NCBI GenBank assembly: GCA_017410325.1
Contig: JAFQRA010000010.1
Location: forward strand, 1 to 64,000
Direction: 5' to 3'
DNA: 64,000 bases
Source: Clostridia bacterium
GTDB lineage: Bacteria > Bacillota > Clostridia > Oscillospirales > Acutalibacteraceae
Positions within the stretch are counted from its first letter, which is position 1, and the number at the start of each line of letters is the position of its first letter. Positions 35,684 through 45,234 of this stretch are shown here, in pieces. Made by a program: the position numbers and the translations under genes. Below the pieces are notes generated by a model. It was not told the origin of the DNA. It did no database searches and was given only the letters and a program-made list of their open reading frames with translations.

Positions 35684-37291
35684 ATGGCAAAAAAGCAACA
35701 GCCTGTTTCAAGCTCGCGTGAATCCTTTGAGCAGCTGCGTGCGCTGCAGGAGCAGCAGGCTGAAAAGGCTGCCGCTGAGCAGGTGCCCAACCGACGTTAT
35801 GTCGGCACAAAGGAAACGCTCGGTTTTATAATCTGGGATGCGGCACAGAGCTTCAACATCAACATCTTCTCAACCCGTTTCATAACCAGCATTGTCGGTG
35901 TTGACCTGGGCTTGCAGACTCTGGTCAACTCCATCAACAGTGTATGGGATATCGTCAACGATATTTTCTTCGGTGCCGTTGTCGATAAAACGCGTACCCG
36001 TTGGGGTAAGTTCAGACCCTACCTTCTTTTCCTTGCCGTGCCCGGCTGTGTGCTCACGTCACTTTACTGGCTGATGCCGCACCTGTTCACGGATTCCTCC
36101 TCAACAGACATTCTCAAATTCATTTTCTACTTTATTCTCACCATAGCGCGTGAGGGCGTGGGCACCTTCCAGACCATTTCAAGAACAGGTCTGATGTCTA
36201 CGATTACGCCTCACCCCGTTGACCGTACCCGCCTGATTACCCTTGCTAACTTTGCTTCGGGCTTCTTCGGCGAAAAGCTTCCCGAGCAGGCGGTAACAAT
36301 CCTTATCGACGTACTGCGCAATATGTACATTCAGGATTCCACCAAGCTTTCAAACGCTTACACCCACCTTTTCGTCGGTATGGGCGTTTTCACAACGGTG
36401 GCCTCGAGTGCAGCCTCCTTCTGGTTCTTCTACAACTCGAAGGAAAGGGTTATGCAGTCAGTCAAGTCGCCGAGTATTATTCAGTCGGTCAAATCCGTTG
36501 TTATGAACAAGCCGCTGCTTCTGATTACGCTTTCCGACTTCCTCAGCGGCTTTGCAATCAAAGGCAGTGAGGACGATTACTACACCGACGTTCTTCACTT
36601 CTCGTCAATGACACTCGTTGCAGGTATTCCCGCCGCACCCATCAGCCCCCTGAGCTATTCCTGGGTACCGTGGATGAGAGCACGCTTCTCAAGCCGTCTG
36701 CTCTACATACTTGCAAAAGAAATCGGCAACATCCTCTACATCCCCGTTTTCCTTTTCGGCTGTATCGGCATGAAGAAGGATTATTCGGGCGGTATGTACC
36801 AGAAGGTTGTTCCCATGGGCTTTGCCATGGCCTTGTGGGAGCTTATATGGACAATATTCTTCGGACTTAAATCCGTTATCGGTACAGAAATGTACAACGA
36901 AGCAATGGACTACTGCGAATGGAAAAACGGCTACCGCACCGAGGCTATGGCTTCCGTTGCAAAGGGCATTGCCGCAAAGGTTTCCTCCAACACAAGTACT
37001 GTTGTTACCACAGCACTGAAGAAGGCTATCGGCTACGAGGCAAACGCATTCAGAACGGGTGCAGAGCAGACCGACAAGGTCAAGTTCTTCCTGTTTGCAA
37101 TGTTCACGATTATTCCTGCCGTTACCGGCTCACTGGGCATCATCCCGATGCTGTTCTACGACCTGAACAACGACAAGAAAGAAAAGATGTATGCAGAGCT
37201 TCTTGCGCGCCGTAACCTTATGTCTGCCGCCGCTTCAACGGGCGACATTGAAACGATGGAGCTTGCCGCAAAGTCGCAGATTAAGGACTGA
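35684..37291 (+). CDS. GPH-family sugar:cation symporter (MFS type), 1
   Basis: 535 aa, about twelve membrane helices. Glycoside-pentoside-hexuronide symporters import oligosaccharides or glycosides with Na+ or H+. The family motif is VVDKTRTRWGKFRPYLL after helix 2, with GVGTFQTISRTGLMSTITP and GTEMYNEAMDYCEWKNGYRTEAMA later. The first 40 residues are hydrophilic and Gln/Glu-rich (EQLRALQEQQAEKAAAEQ). It probably brings the products of the secreted enzymes to the cytosolic mannosidase. Confidence 0.88.
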   Translation: MAKKQQPVSSSRESFEQLRALQEQQAEKAAAEQVPNRRYVGTKETLGFIIWDAAQSFNINIFSTRFITSIVGVDLGLQTLVNSINSVWDIVNDIFFGAVVDKTRTRWGKFRPYLLFLAVPGCVLTSLYWLMPHLFTDSSSTDILKFIFYFILTIAREGVGTFQTISRTGLMSTITPHPVDRTRLITLANFASGFFGEKLPEQAVTILIDVLRNMYIQDSTKLSNAYTHLFVGMGVFTTVASSAASFWFFYNSKERVMQSVKSPSIIQSVKSVVMNKPLLLITLSDFLSGFAIKGSEDDYYTDVLHFSSMTLVAGIPAAPISPLSYSWVPWMRARFSSRLLYILAKEIGNILYIPVFLFGCIGMKKDYSGGMYQKVVPMGFAMALWELIWTIFFGLKSVIGTEMYNEAMDYCEWKNGYRTEAMASVAKGIAAKVSSNTSTVVTTALKKAIGYEANAFRTGAEQTDKVKFFLFAMFTIIPAVTGSLGIIPMLFYDLNNDKKEKMYAELLARRNLMSAAASTGDIETMELAAKSQIKD

Positions 37292-37301
37292 GGAGAAGCA
37301 A

Positions 37302-38465
37302 ATGGAAGTAAGATACATCAGACCCGATGAGGCAGCCGCTTACCTCAAGGTTTCCGCCGCTTCGTTTATATGGCAGTTTGACGCGCAGGTTGACAAAGAG
37401 GTAGAATCGCCCGTGCTTGCCGCCTTTAATGACGGTAAGCTCGTTGCAGGCGCAGAAATGTTTGATTTCAAAACGAATTTCTGCGGCAACGTACTCAATT
37501 CAATCGTTGTCAGCGGTATCTGCTCACAGCCGGAGGCAAGAAGAACGGGCGGCGTAAGAGAGATTTTCAACGAAATAGGCAGAACGGCAATTGAAAAGGA
37601 TTGGGCGTTCGGCTTTCTGCGCCCCTTCTCAATTGCCTGTTACGAAAAATTCGGCTATGCCAACCTCAACCGTATGTTTGCAATCAAAATCCCCTTTGCA
37701 AATATGACCCATATCCCCCGCAACACGGATGTTGAGCTTTACACGGGTGAACAGCTTAATGAAATTTGTGCACTTCACAACAAATGTGCATTCAATGAAA
37801 ACCTGCTCACCCTGCGCGAGGACGAAAAGCATTTCTGCGCCAAGCCCCTTGAAGAAGCGGTTTACACTTATCTGCGCCGTAATGCTTCGGATGAAGCGGA
37901 CGGCTACGTGCGCTTCAAGGTAAACAGGGATAACCGTATTCTTATCGTACAGGAATTGTTCGTTCTTTCAAAGGATGCTCTTTACGGCTTGCTCGGCTTC
38001 CTTCGCAATTACGACGGTATAGTCGATTATATGCGCGTAAGAGGACAGTATCAGGGCTCGCCGCTTTCGTGTGTTGCGGACAGAATTGACAACGTTGTTT
38101 ACGAGCCTGACGGAGGCGTTGCAGGCAGAATTTACAATATGCAAAAGCTGCTTGAAAATAACGCCTACCCCGAAAAGCACGGCAGATTCAGCTTGCTCAG
38201 CCTTGATGAATTTGAGCAGAATAATGGCATTTTCGAGGTTGAGTATGAAAACGGAAAGGCCACCGTCACGCGCCGTGAAAGCGGTAATTACGATATTTCG
38301 CTCACACCGCCTGCCGCCGCACGGCTTATCCTTGCAGGCGAAGGACACACCGCACATTCTGCCTCCTTCATTGACGGAGTTGAAATCTGCGGCAATGCCG
38401 ACGATTTTTTCAGAGCCTTCCCCCACCGCGTAACCTGTTTTTACGACAGCTTCTGGTCAACATAA
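37302..38465 (+). CDS. GNAT acetyltransferase, Eis-like
   Basis: 387 aa. Eis-type proteins have two GNAT folds and a sterol-carrier-protein-like C-terminal domain. The N-terminal GNAT shows VRYIRPDEA, LNSIVVSGICSQPEARRTGGVREIFNEI (acetyl-CoA loop region with the R-x-x-G-like RRTGG) and FLRPFSIACYEKFGY; the second unit follows near LFVLSKDALYGLLGFL. The ATG at 37302-37304 follows GAGGAG and lies 10 bases after the transporter stop. It could acetylate an amino-sugar or amine substrate of the pathway, but that is inference. Confidence 0.85.
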   Translation: MEVRYIRPDEAAAYLKVSAASFIWQFDAQVDKEVESPVLAAFNDGKLVAGAEMFDFKTNFCGNVLNSIVVSGICSQPEARRTGGVREIFNEIGRTAIEKDWAFGFLRPFSIACYEKFGYANLNRMFAIKIPFANMTHIPRNTDVELYTGEQLNEICALHNKCAFNENLLTLREDEKHFCAKPLEEAVYTYLRRNASDEADGYVRFKVNRDNRILIVQELFVLSKDALYGLLGFLRNYDGIVDYMRVRGQYQGSPLSCVADRIDNVVYEPDGGVAGRIYNMQKLLENNAYPEKHGRFSLLSLDEFEQNNGIFEVEYENGKATVTRRESGNYDISLTPPAAARLILAGEGHTAHSASFIDGVEICGNADDFFRAFPHRVTCFYDSFWST

Positions 38466-38471
38466 ATTTTT

Positions 38472-38504
38472 AAGCCTGTTTCCCTTTTGCAGAAACAGGC
38501 TTTT
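38472..38504 (+). terminator. Terminator between acetyltransferase and DUF4838 gene
   Basis: AAGCCTGTTTC and GAAACAGGCTT enclose a nine-base loop and are followed by TTT. It lies 6 bases after the acetyltransferase stop, with only 12 bases left before the next gene, so it may attenuate rather than fully end the transcript. Confidence 0.75.
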
Positions 38505-38516
38505 TAAAAAGAGGAG

Positions 38517-40439
38517 ATGATTTCCATTAAAACCTTTAAAAAAATTATAAGTATTACTGCGGCACTTTCTCTGACTGCTTCGTGCTTTACGCTTGCCGCC
38601 TCTGCAAAGGAAAACGAGTTTGACGTAATGCAGGCGGCTATTGTAACGGATGAAGCTCCGACACCGCAGGAAAGCTACGCTGCCGAAAGGCTGAAATACT
38701 ACCTCGACAAAATTACAGGCAGAGATGTACCTGTTATTACGGACAGCGATGAGGCTGAGTACGAAATTTCCGTAGGCGCAACCAGCCGCTGCGAAAGCGA
38801 TTTCTCTTCCGCCGCCGACGGCAGCTACACCATAACCTCCACCGAAACGGACGTAATTATCCACGGTGCAGGCAACAAGGGCACGATAAACGGCGTATAC
38901 GCCTTCCTTGAAAAATACTGCGGCTGTCATTGGTACGAAAAAGACGTTATCGTAACACCCGAAAATTCCGCACTCACCGTGCCTGCCGGAATTGATGAGG
39001 AATACACACCGTTTTTTGAGTACAGCGAAACCGATACAACAAGCGCAAGGGACCCCGAGTTTTCCGTTGCCAACGGTCTGACGGGCGGTATTTACAAAAA
39101 GCTCACGGCTGAGCAGGGCTATGCGGTTGAATACCTCGGCGGCTCAAGCCACACGCTCGTAAACCGCTACTGCAAGCCCTCTGTTTATTTTGATGAGCAC
39201 CCTGAATACTTTGCCTTGCGTGACGGTGTACGCACGGGCACACAGCTTTGCCTTACCAACGAAGACGTCAAGGACACAGTTACTAAAGAAGTGCTGGAGC
39301 TGCTTGAGGAAAAGCACAACCCCGCGGCTACCGAGCAAATTCTTTCAATCACTCAGGCTGACAACGGCGAATACTGCCAATGCGAAAGCTGTGCGGCACT
39401 CGACAGCACCTACGGCTCGCCGGCAGGTACGATGCTCGCCTTCGTAAACGAGATTGCCGGCAGGATAAAGGCCACGGGCAAATACGACAATATCGTTTTT
39501 GACACCTTTGCCTACCAATACACACGCACGGCACCGACCGGCATCGTACCGCGTGACGACGTTATAGTGCGCCTTTGCTCGATAGAGTGCTGCTTCGGTC
39601 ACACGCTGGACGACCCGAAATGCGATGCAAACACTACCTTTATGCAGGACCTTGAGGACTGGAGCAAAATCTGCAACAGACTGTATATATGGAATTACAA
39701 CCTCAACTGCGACGAAAGCGTAAACATATACGCAAACTTCGGCACGCTGCAGAGAAACACACAGATTTTCTACGAGCACAACGTAAAGGGAATTTACCAG
39801 CAGGGTGTTTTCTACATTGCGGAATGTGACGGCGAATTCGGCGAAATGAAGAACTACCTTCTCACAAAGCTTATGCAAAACCCCTACCTTGATTTTGAGG
39901 CGGAAATGCTCGGCTATGCACAGGCTGTTTACGGTCCAGGAGGAAAGCACATCAAAGAATTTATAGATATCATTACCGACCACGCCGTAACAAGCACGAA
40001 GCACCTTTACATTGAAGAGGATTCCCGCTTCTCCCTGCCCGGTATGATGCCGTGGGAAGTAAGCCGCTGTGACGAGCTGTGGGAGCTTGCAAAAGCTCAG
40101 GCTGAAACAGAAGAACAGCTCAACCGTATTCTCCGCTCCGAAATCAGCTGGCGATACTGGAAATGCTCCAATATGCGAAGCGAGTTTTCAAGGCTTCAGC
40201 ACCCGTACCTGTGGATGAAGGCCAACAAGGATTTGTACAACGATTTCGTCAAATTCGGCATAACCCGTATGGGCGAAAGAGTTAACCACGAGCTTTCAAG
40301 CAACGATTTAAGACACCTTACCCGCAGAATTTACACCTGGATTACTCTTTACGATGAGCCTATCTGGGATGCGATTAATCCCTATGCGGTAAAGCTCTAT
40401 GAAATCCTTGAAAAGTCTTATAGCTTCTTACATTCTTAA
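38517..40439 (+). CDS. Secreted DUF4838 protein, glycoside-hydrolase-like
   Basis: 640 aa with a signal peptide (FKKIISITAALSLTASCFTLAASA). The first domain (about 40-150: ESYAAERLKYYLDKITGRDVPVI, YEISVGATSR, IIHGAGNKGTINGVYAFLEKYCGCHWY) has the fold found at the start of alpha-glucuronidase and hexosaminidase-type enzymes. The DUF4838 barrel follows with LCLTNEDV, SITQADNGEYCQCESCAALD, VRLCSIECCFGH and YIWNYNLN. Most members are predicted polysaccharide enzymes without a proven reaction. The ATG lies directly against its GAGGAG; see findings for a possible ATT start at 38529. The C-terminus (residues about 520-640) is helical. Confidence 0.8.
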   Translation: MISIKTFKKIISITAALSLTASCFTLAASAKENEFDVMQAAIVTDEAPTPQESYAAERLKYYLDKITGRDVPVITDSDEAEYEISVGATSRCESDFSSAADGSYTITSTETDVIIHGAGNKGTINGVYAFLEKYCGCHWYEKDVIVTPENSALTVPAGIDEEYTPFFEYSETDTTSARDPEFSVANGLTGGIYKKLTAEQGYAVEYLGGSSHTLVNRYCKPSVYFDEHPEYFALRDGVRTGTQLCLTNEDVKDTVTKEVLELLEEKHNPAATEQILSITQADNGEYCQCESCAALDSTYGSPAGTMLAFVNEIAGRIKATGKYDNIVFDTFAYQYTRTAPTGIVPRDDVIVRLCSIECCFGHTLDDPKCDANTTFMQDLEDWSKICNRLYIWNYNLNCDESVNIYANFGTLQRNTQIFYEHNVKGIYQQGVFYIAECDGEFGEMKNYLLTKLMQNPYLDFEAEMLGYAQAVYGPGGKHIKEFIDIITDHAVTSTKHLYIEEDSRFSLPGMMPWEVSRCDELWELAKAQAETEEQLNRILRSEISWRYWKCSNMRSEFSRLQHPYLWMKANKDLYNDFVKFGITRMGERVNHELSSNDLRHLTRRIYTWITLYDEPIWDAINPYAVKLYEILEKSYSFLHS

Positions 40440-40466
40440 TTATATTAAAAACAATATATAAACAAT

Positions 40467-40504
40467 AAATCCCACAGACTGCTTCAGGCATATCTGTGGG
40501 ATTT
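40467..40504. terminator. Shared bidirectional terminator between convergent operons
   Basis: AAATCCCACAGA and TCTGTGGGATTT form a 12-bp perfect stem. It stands between the plus-strand DUF4838 gene and the minus-strand hydrolase gene. T-rich runs lie on the plus side (GTGTTTT) and, less strongly, on the minus side (ATTGTTTA). Confidence 0.8.
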
Positions 40505-40528
40505 GTGTTTTAATTCATTTATTTGTGA

Positions 40529-42349
40529 TTATTTGCTGATTCCCAAAAGCGTTGCGAATGCATTAAAAAGGTTAACGATTGTAAGCAGAGGCATTTCGGA
40601 GAAGCCGTTGGGGCCGTAATTATCGAACAGCCACAGGCTGAGGTTTGTGAAGAAGGTTGAGGGCTCTTCGGGAACGCTTGCCTCTCTTACGCCAATCTTG
40701 ACGAGGATGGCAACAAGTCTGTCTTCAACCTCTTTCTGCTGGCCGTCGTAGCAGGCCTTGTTGGCAACGAAGGCTTCTGCCTCGGCAAGAGCTTCTGCAA
40801 GCTCCTTGGCATCCTCCTCGCTGAGCGTTGAGGGGTCAACAGCCTTTGCTTCGGGTATGTAGTGGTTATTGAGAGCACGGGGGTCTCTTCTGCCGCTGAA
40901 CTGCGGGAAATCGGCTACCGAGTAAACGTCCTTAATATCGTCTGTTGCAAGGAGTCTTGTTGCAAGAGCGATAATAGCATCATTTCTTGCTGTCTGCTCG
41001 TGACCCTGGCCGTCGAAATAGAAGGTGTGGTCGGGAAGAAGGCCCGTTGAAGCGTCAACTACGTTGTCGGGAGAAACGTGGTTGTGAGAGGAGTCGGAGC
41101 AGTTGGGGCTTGTATTGGCCTGTACGTAATCCTCACCGAGTGTTTCGCCTACAATTGCGCTCTTAACGCCCATAGCCGTTGATGAAAGGTGGATAATACC
41201 GTCAGCATTGTCGTTGTTCCAGGAGTTACCGATAAGGTACATCGGTACATCGTAGTCAACGATGTTGAAAACCTCAACACCCTTGTCAACAAGAGTCTGG
41301 ATGTTTGCAAGCGAATCAAGCTGTGCCTGATAGAACTTATCTGTCTGTGCCTTGATGCCGGGCTTATCTGCAAGAACTGCAGCAGAAGCGGCAGGATAAT
41401 CCTCCTTCGGGCAAAGGCCCCAGATGCTTGTGATGTTACCTGCAATATCATTTACAAGGCAGTCTGCAACCTTGTGGAGAGCATTGGTGAGTACCTGGTC
41501 GGGAATGATTCTTGCAATAACCTCAATCATTCTTGCATCTTCCTCGTCCATAAGAGCTTCAAGGAAGCCGTTGTAGAGGAAGTCTGTGTCAAAGAATGCA
41601 AAGTCCTGCCTTAAAAGGTCGCCTACGATTGTAGAACCGTTGAGAGCGGGAACGATATAAACAACCTTTTCAAGCTTATCCATAACGTCGGGATAGTAAT
41701 CCAGAAGAGCGTTTGCAATTGAGCCGCCCATACTGATGGGAACGATATTGACCTTCTCGTGGCCCGTCTCTTCAAGAACCATCTGAATGAAATCGTAAAG
41801 CTCGTTTACGGTGTTTTCAAGGTTGCTGAAGGAGTTGTATGCGAAGTAGTAAAGGTGATCCTCACCCGCCTGCTTAGCAAAATCCTGAAGAGGAATGTTG
41901 TTGTAAATCTGCTCCTTTTCGTAGTCTGAACATTCAGCTACGGAGTAGAGATACTTTTCAACCTCAATGTTGCCTGTGTTCTTGCCTGTCTCTTCATCAC
42001 ACAGGTTAACCTCAAACGCATCCATAAGAATGGAGCAGAGTGCATCGGAAAGGCCGACATCTGCCTGGAAGAAAAGGGAGAGAAGCACGGGGAAAACAGC
42101 CTTGATAACGATTGAGCCGACATCGACAACTGCGGGGAAGGCGCTTATTCTGTCGCCGTCCGAGTCGAGAAGATAGTCGCCGTTATCATCCAGCGCCCAA
42201 ACGTTGGACTGACCGATACCGGGAACAACAATTGCGGGGCAGGTGTCGCAATCGCCCTGGCACTCGGTTTTGACTGTTGCGGATGCACTCATTGAAACCA
42301 TTGAAAATGCAAGCGCAAAAACAAGTACGAGTGAAATAACTTTTTTCAT
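40529..42349 (-). CDS. Secreted alpha/beta-hydrolase-like protein, paralogue 2 of 3
   Basis: 606 aa with signal peptide MKKVISLVLVFALAFSMVSMSASA. It has CPAIVVPGIGQSNVW (oxyanion strand, about 37-51), nucleophile elbow VPISMGGS (Ser206), NADGIIHLSST (probable acid), HNHVSPDNVVDASTGLLPD and GQGHEQTARND (probable catalytic His). The region before the elbow is mostly helical (VVDVGSIVIKAVFPVLLSLFF) and could be a lid. Four cysteines near the mature N-terminus (CQGDCDTC) may form disulfides or bind metal. It is last in a minus-strand operon with paralogue 3, a beta-helix protein and a phosphodiesterase-like protein. Confidence 0.75.
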   Translation of the reverse strand: MKKVISLVLVFALAFSMVSMSASATVKTECQGDCDTCPAIVVPGIGQSNVWALDDNGDYLLDSDGDRISAFPAVVDVGSIVIKAVFPVLLSLFFQADVGLSDALCSILMDAFEVNLCDEETGKNTGNIEVEKYLYSVAECSDYEKEQIYNNIPLQDFAKQAGEDHLYYFAYNSFSNLENTVNELYDFIQMVLEETGHEKVNIVPISMGGSIANALLDYYPDVMDKLEKVVYIVPALNGSTIVGDLLRQDFAFFDTDFLYNGFLEALMDEEDARMIEVIARIIPDQVLTNALHKVADCLVNDIAGNITSIWGLCPKEDYPAASAAVLADKPGIKAQTDKFYQAQLDSLANIQTLVDKGVEVFNIVDYDVPMYLIGNSWNNDNADGIIHLSSTAMGVKSAIVGETLGEDYVQANTSPNCSDSSHNHVSPDNVVDASTGLLPDHTFYFDGQGHEQTARNDAIIALATRLLATDDIKDVYSVADFPQFSGRRDPRALNNHYIPEAKAVDPSTLSEEDAKELAEALAEAEAFVANKACYDGQQKEVEDRLVAILVKIGVREASVPEEPSTFFTNLSLWLFDNYGPNGFSEMPLLTIVNLFNAFATLLGISK

Positions 42350-42388
42350 AACAATACCTCTTTTTTGCTTAATTTTGGCTTTTTATAA

Positions 42389-44260
42389 TCACTTGCCGGT
42401 AATCCAATCGGCAAGCTTTCTTACGGGAGTGAGAAGTCTGTCAACGGGGCTTCCGCCGCCGAAGAGAGCAAGCGAGCCCTTGCTCATTGCGTATGTAATG
42501 CTTTGGAAGAAGGGGTCAAGCGGAGAATCCTTTGCAGATTCGATGTTTTCGTAGCCGGGTGCGCCGACCTGATGAAGCGCTGCGATAATTCTTGCTTCCG
42601 CCGCTTCAACTCTGGGCTGGTCAGCAACCGTCAGTTTAAGAACAGCCTCACACTCTGCAATTGCGGCGTTGAGCTCTGCCTTGTCCTCTTCGCTGAGAGT
42701 TGACTGGTCAACTTTCTTTGCATCGGGCAGCTTCCAGCGGCGGATGCTCTGCGTGTAGCACGGGCCGTTAAACTGCGGATAATTTTCGGGGTCTGAATTA
42801 ACATCCGTCACTTCGCCGAGGATGATGGCCTTGGCAAGGTTGAGAACAACATCATTATAACCCACCTCGTGGTGCTGGTCAAGGAAAATCCAGGTGTTTT
42901 CGGGAAGAATTGCCGTTGATGCGTCAACCATATTGTCGGGTGAAACGTGGTTGTGGTCGGGATTGTCACAATACGTATTCTTTTCGTAATCAACGTCTGC
43001 AAGTGTCTGCTGACCCGCAGCACCCGTTGCGCCGAGTGTGGTTGAGGTAAGATTTACAATACCGTCGGAATTTACCTTTTCTGCAGAAGCAACGATATTG
43101 AAGTATGTGTACATCTCTTCGCCCAAATCAAGGTTTGCGCCTGCGATTGAGTTGACGCGCACACCGTCTGCAACAGCGTCAAGAATGTTCTGCTTAAGGT
43201 TGAGCCTTGCCTGCTGGAAGCTGTCCGTTCTTGCTCTGAGCTCGGGCTTGTCGCTGAGATACCTTTCGGCAAGAGCCTCATATCTGTAGGAGGGAAGCAT
43301 AGCCCAGAACTGCGGACAGTTGAGCATAAGCGTGTCAAGTATGGCGCTCATCGCACCCGTAAGAAGACCGTCTATGGCTGAACGGGGAACGATGTGGAGA
43401 AGTGCGTTGATGAGATAACCGAGTGTGGGCTTGCCTTCGGACTCAATCATAATTTTTTCAAAGAACTCGTGGTAAAGATATTCGTCCTCAAGACGCCACT
43501 CTCTTGCATAGAAATCGGCAACGATATCCGTACCGTCCAGGCAGGCAACAGCATTGACAATCTGGTCAAGCTCGCCGTGGCCGTACTTTTCAAGATAAGC
43601 CGTAAGTATGGTACCGCCGAGGCTGACGGGAAGGAGAGAAACCTTGTCGTGGCCCGTCTGCTCCTTGACCATTTCGATATACTCTGCAAGGTCGTCGGCG
43701 GAATCCATCGGGTCGCCGACAAGATTGAAGGTGAAGAAATAAACGTGGTCCTCGCCGATTTCGTCAACGAGCGCCTGCATCGGCACCATTCTGTAGGTCC
43801 AGTCAAGGTCTTCGTCAGACATATGTTCAAGTGAATAATTCCAACGCTTCGTCTTAAGGTTTTCTACGTGGTTGCCCTCTTCGTCACAGCGCTGATACTT
43901 GAAAATATCGGAAACGAGGTCGTATGCAACCTTATCTACCCCAAGGTTTGTCTGCAGGAATATACTGCCGAGAACGGTGAGTATTGCTTTTGCGATGGCA
44001 CCGGTCGAAAGTGCTTCTTCGTTGAGAATGAGAAGCGTAGAGCCGATGTGACTGCCGTTGTACATAACGGGCTCGTCATTTTTATCGTAAAGGTATGTTG
44101 GTGAATGGTTGATGCCGGGAAGAACGATTACGGGTGAATGCTCGCACCTGCCCCTGCAGTCCGTCTCAAGGGTTGAAGCATTTACACCTGCCGCTCCGAC
44201 ACCGGCCAGCATTGCTGCACAAACCATAAATGCGATCACTCTCTTAAAAGTTTTTTTCAT
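42389..44260 (-). CDS. Secreted alpha/beta-hydrolase-like protein, paralogue 3 of 3
   Basis: 623 aa with signal peptide MKKTFKRVIAFMVCAAMLAGVGAAGVNA. Shared marks: CRGRCEHSPVIVLPGINHSPTYLY, LPVSLGGT (Ser213), NSDGIVNLTST, HNHVSPDNMVDASTAILPE and DQHHEVGYND. It is clearly closer to paralogue 2 than to paralogue 1 (same Cys-rich start, same helical insertion). AGGAGG is nine or so bases ahead of the ATG. The adjacent pair suggests local duplication. As for the others, lipase or carboxylesterase activity is inferred from fold motifs only. Confidence 0.75.
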   Translation of the reverse strand: MKKTFKRVIAFMVCAAMLAGVGAAGVNASTLETDCRGRCEHSPVIVLPGINHSPTYLYDKNDEPVMYNGSHIGSTLLILNEEALSTGAIAKAILTVLGSIFLQTNLGVDKVAYDLVSDIFKYQRCDEEGNHVENLKTKRWNYSLEHMSDEDLDWTYRMVPMQALVDEIGEDHVYFFTFNLVGDPMDSADDLAEYIEMVKEQTGHDKVSLLPVSLGGTILTAYLEKYGHGELDQIVNAVACLDGTDIVADFYAREWRLEDEYLYHEFFEKIMIESEGKPTLGYLINALLHIVPRSAIDGLLTGAMSAILDTLMLNCPQFWAMLPSYRYEALAERYLSDKPELRARTDSFQQARLNLKQNILDAVADGVRVNSIAGANLDLGEEMYTYFNIVASAEKVNSDGIVNLTSTTLGATGAAGQQTLADVDYEKNTYCDNPDHNHVSPDNMVDASTAILPENTWIFLDQHHEVGYNDVVLNLAKAIILGEVTDVNSDPENYPQFNGPCYTQSIRRWKLPDAKKVDQSTLSEEDKAELNAAIAECEAVLKLTVADQPRVEAAEARIIAALHQVGAPGYENIESAKDSPLDPFFQSITYAMSKGSLALFGGGSPVDRLLTPVRKLADWITGK

Positions 44261-44282
44261 ATTTATTCAAGCCTCCTAAGCT

Positions 44283-45221
44283 TTACTGTTCACCTGTTAT
44301 TATTTTTTGGTCAAGCTTGCCGATAAATAAATTGTCTTCTGCAGTCAATTCAGCCGCGTCGGGATTTTCAAGTATAATACCGTAGCTTGGAGAATCCGTT
44401 TCTTCAGGTGCCGCAAAAACGTTGCTTCTGACCGTCAGCCCGTAAACCATAGGGCGGAAAAAGACATATCCCCTGCTCTTTCCTTCCCTGCCCGAAGGGC
44501 CGTCAAAAATATTGTTTTCGATAAGAATATCGTGGTGGTCTATATCACCGTGGTGTCCTACGCCGGGGAAGCCGTCACACTTAAAGATGTTGTTTCTTAT
44601 AACAATGTTACGGCAGACGGTGTCGTCAGACTTGAAGTCTATCAGCTTACCATCGCAGTTGTAAACGGGGCCGTAGGAGCCGTCACGTGACATATCAAGC
44701 TGAATCTGCTCGTTGAAAAGATTCTCTGTTTTAAACGTATACGAAGGGCCGTCAAAAACACAGTTTTGTATTGTCGTGTTTTCCGTACCGTTTATTTCAA
44801 TATAGTGCCAATGAGCACAGTGAACGAAACGGCAGTTTTCAATAGTGATATTACTGCAATGCACGGTATTTACAAGTGTGCTGGGCTCGGTAAGGTTTTC
44901 GTTACCGTCAAAGATACCGCCCGAAATCACAACATCGTGCGTACCTTCATACCTGCCCCACTCCGGCTCGGAATAGGATGCAAGAAGATATCTTGTAAGC
45001 GGTTCGCTTTTATCGCTTCTGAGCAATACAGCCTTGTCCGAAAACTTAAGCGTCTGGTACGAATAGAAAATCAGCGCTCCCGAAAGAAGATAAGTTCCGT
45101 CAGGAAAATAGACCGTTCCGCCGTCCTTAACTTCATCTATGCAAGCCTGCAAGGCTTTGGTGTCGTCATGAATACCGTCGGCATAAACGCCCTTGTCCTT
45201 TAATACATTTATAAAATTCAT
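44283..45221 (-). CDS. Right-handed beta-helix protein, pectate-lyase/polygalacturonase type
   Basis: 312 aa without a signal peptide. It begins with the pectate_lyase_3-type cap: GVYADGIHDDTKALQACIDEVKDGGTVYFPDGTYLLSGAL. Several beta-helix coils follow with alternating N/I/V pattern (HDVVISGGIFDGN, SNITIENCRFVHC, NTTIQNCVFDG, NIVIRNNIFKCDGF, DILIENNIFDG, LTVRSNVFA). Members act on uronic acid polymers or other glycans, but no catalytic set could be fixed by eye. The lack of an export signal is notable: it would act on imported material or be a non-enzymatic glycan binder. Confidence 0.8.
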   Translation of the reverse strand: MNFINVLKDKGVYADGIHDDTKALQACIDEVKDGGTVYFPDGTYLLSGALIFYSYQTLKFSDKAVLLRSDKSEPLTRYLLASYSEPEWGRYEGTHDVVISGGIFDGNENLTEPSTLVNTVHCSNITIENCRFVHCAHWHYIEINGTENTTIQNCVFDGPSYTFKTENLFNEQIQLDMSRDGSYGPVYNCDGKLIDFKSDDTVCRNIVIRNNIFKCDGFPGVGHHGDIDHHDILIENNIFDGPSGREGKSRGYVFFRPMVYGLTVRSNVFAAPEETDSPSYGIILENPDAAELTAEDNLFIGKLDQKIITGEQ

Positions 45222-45234
45222 CCTGCTTTCACTC

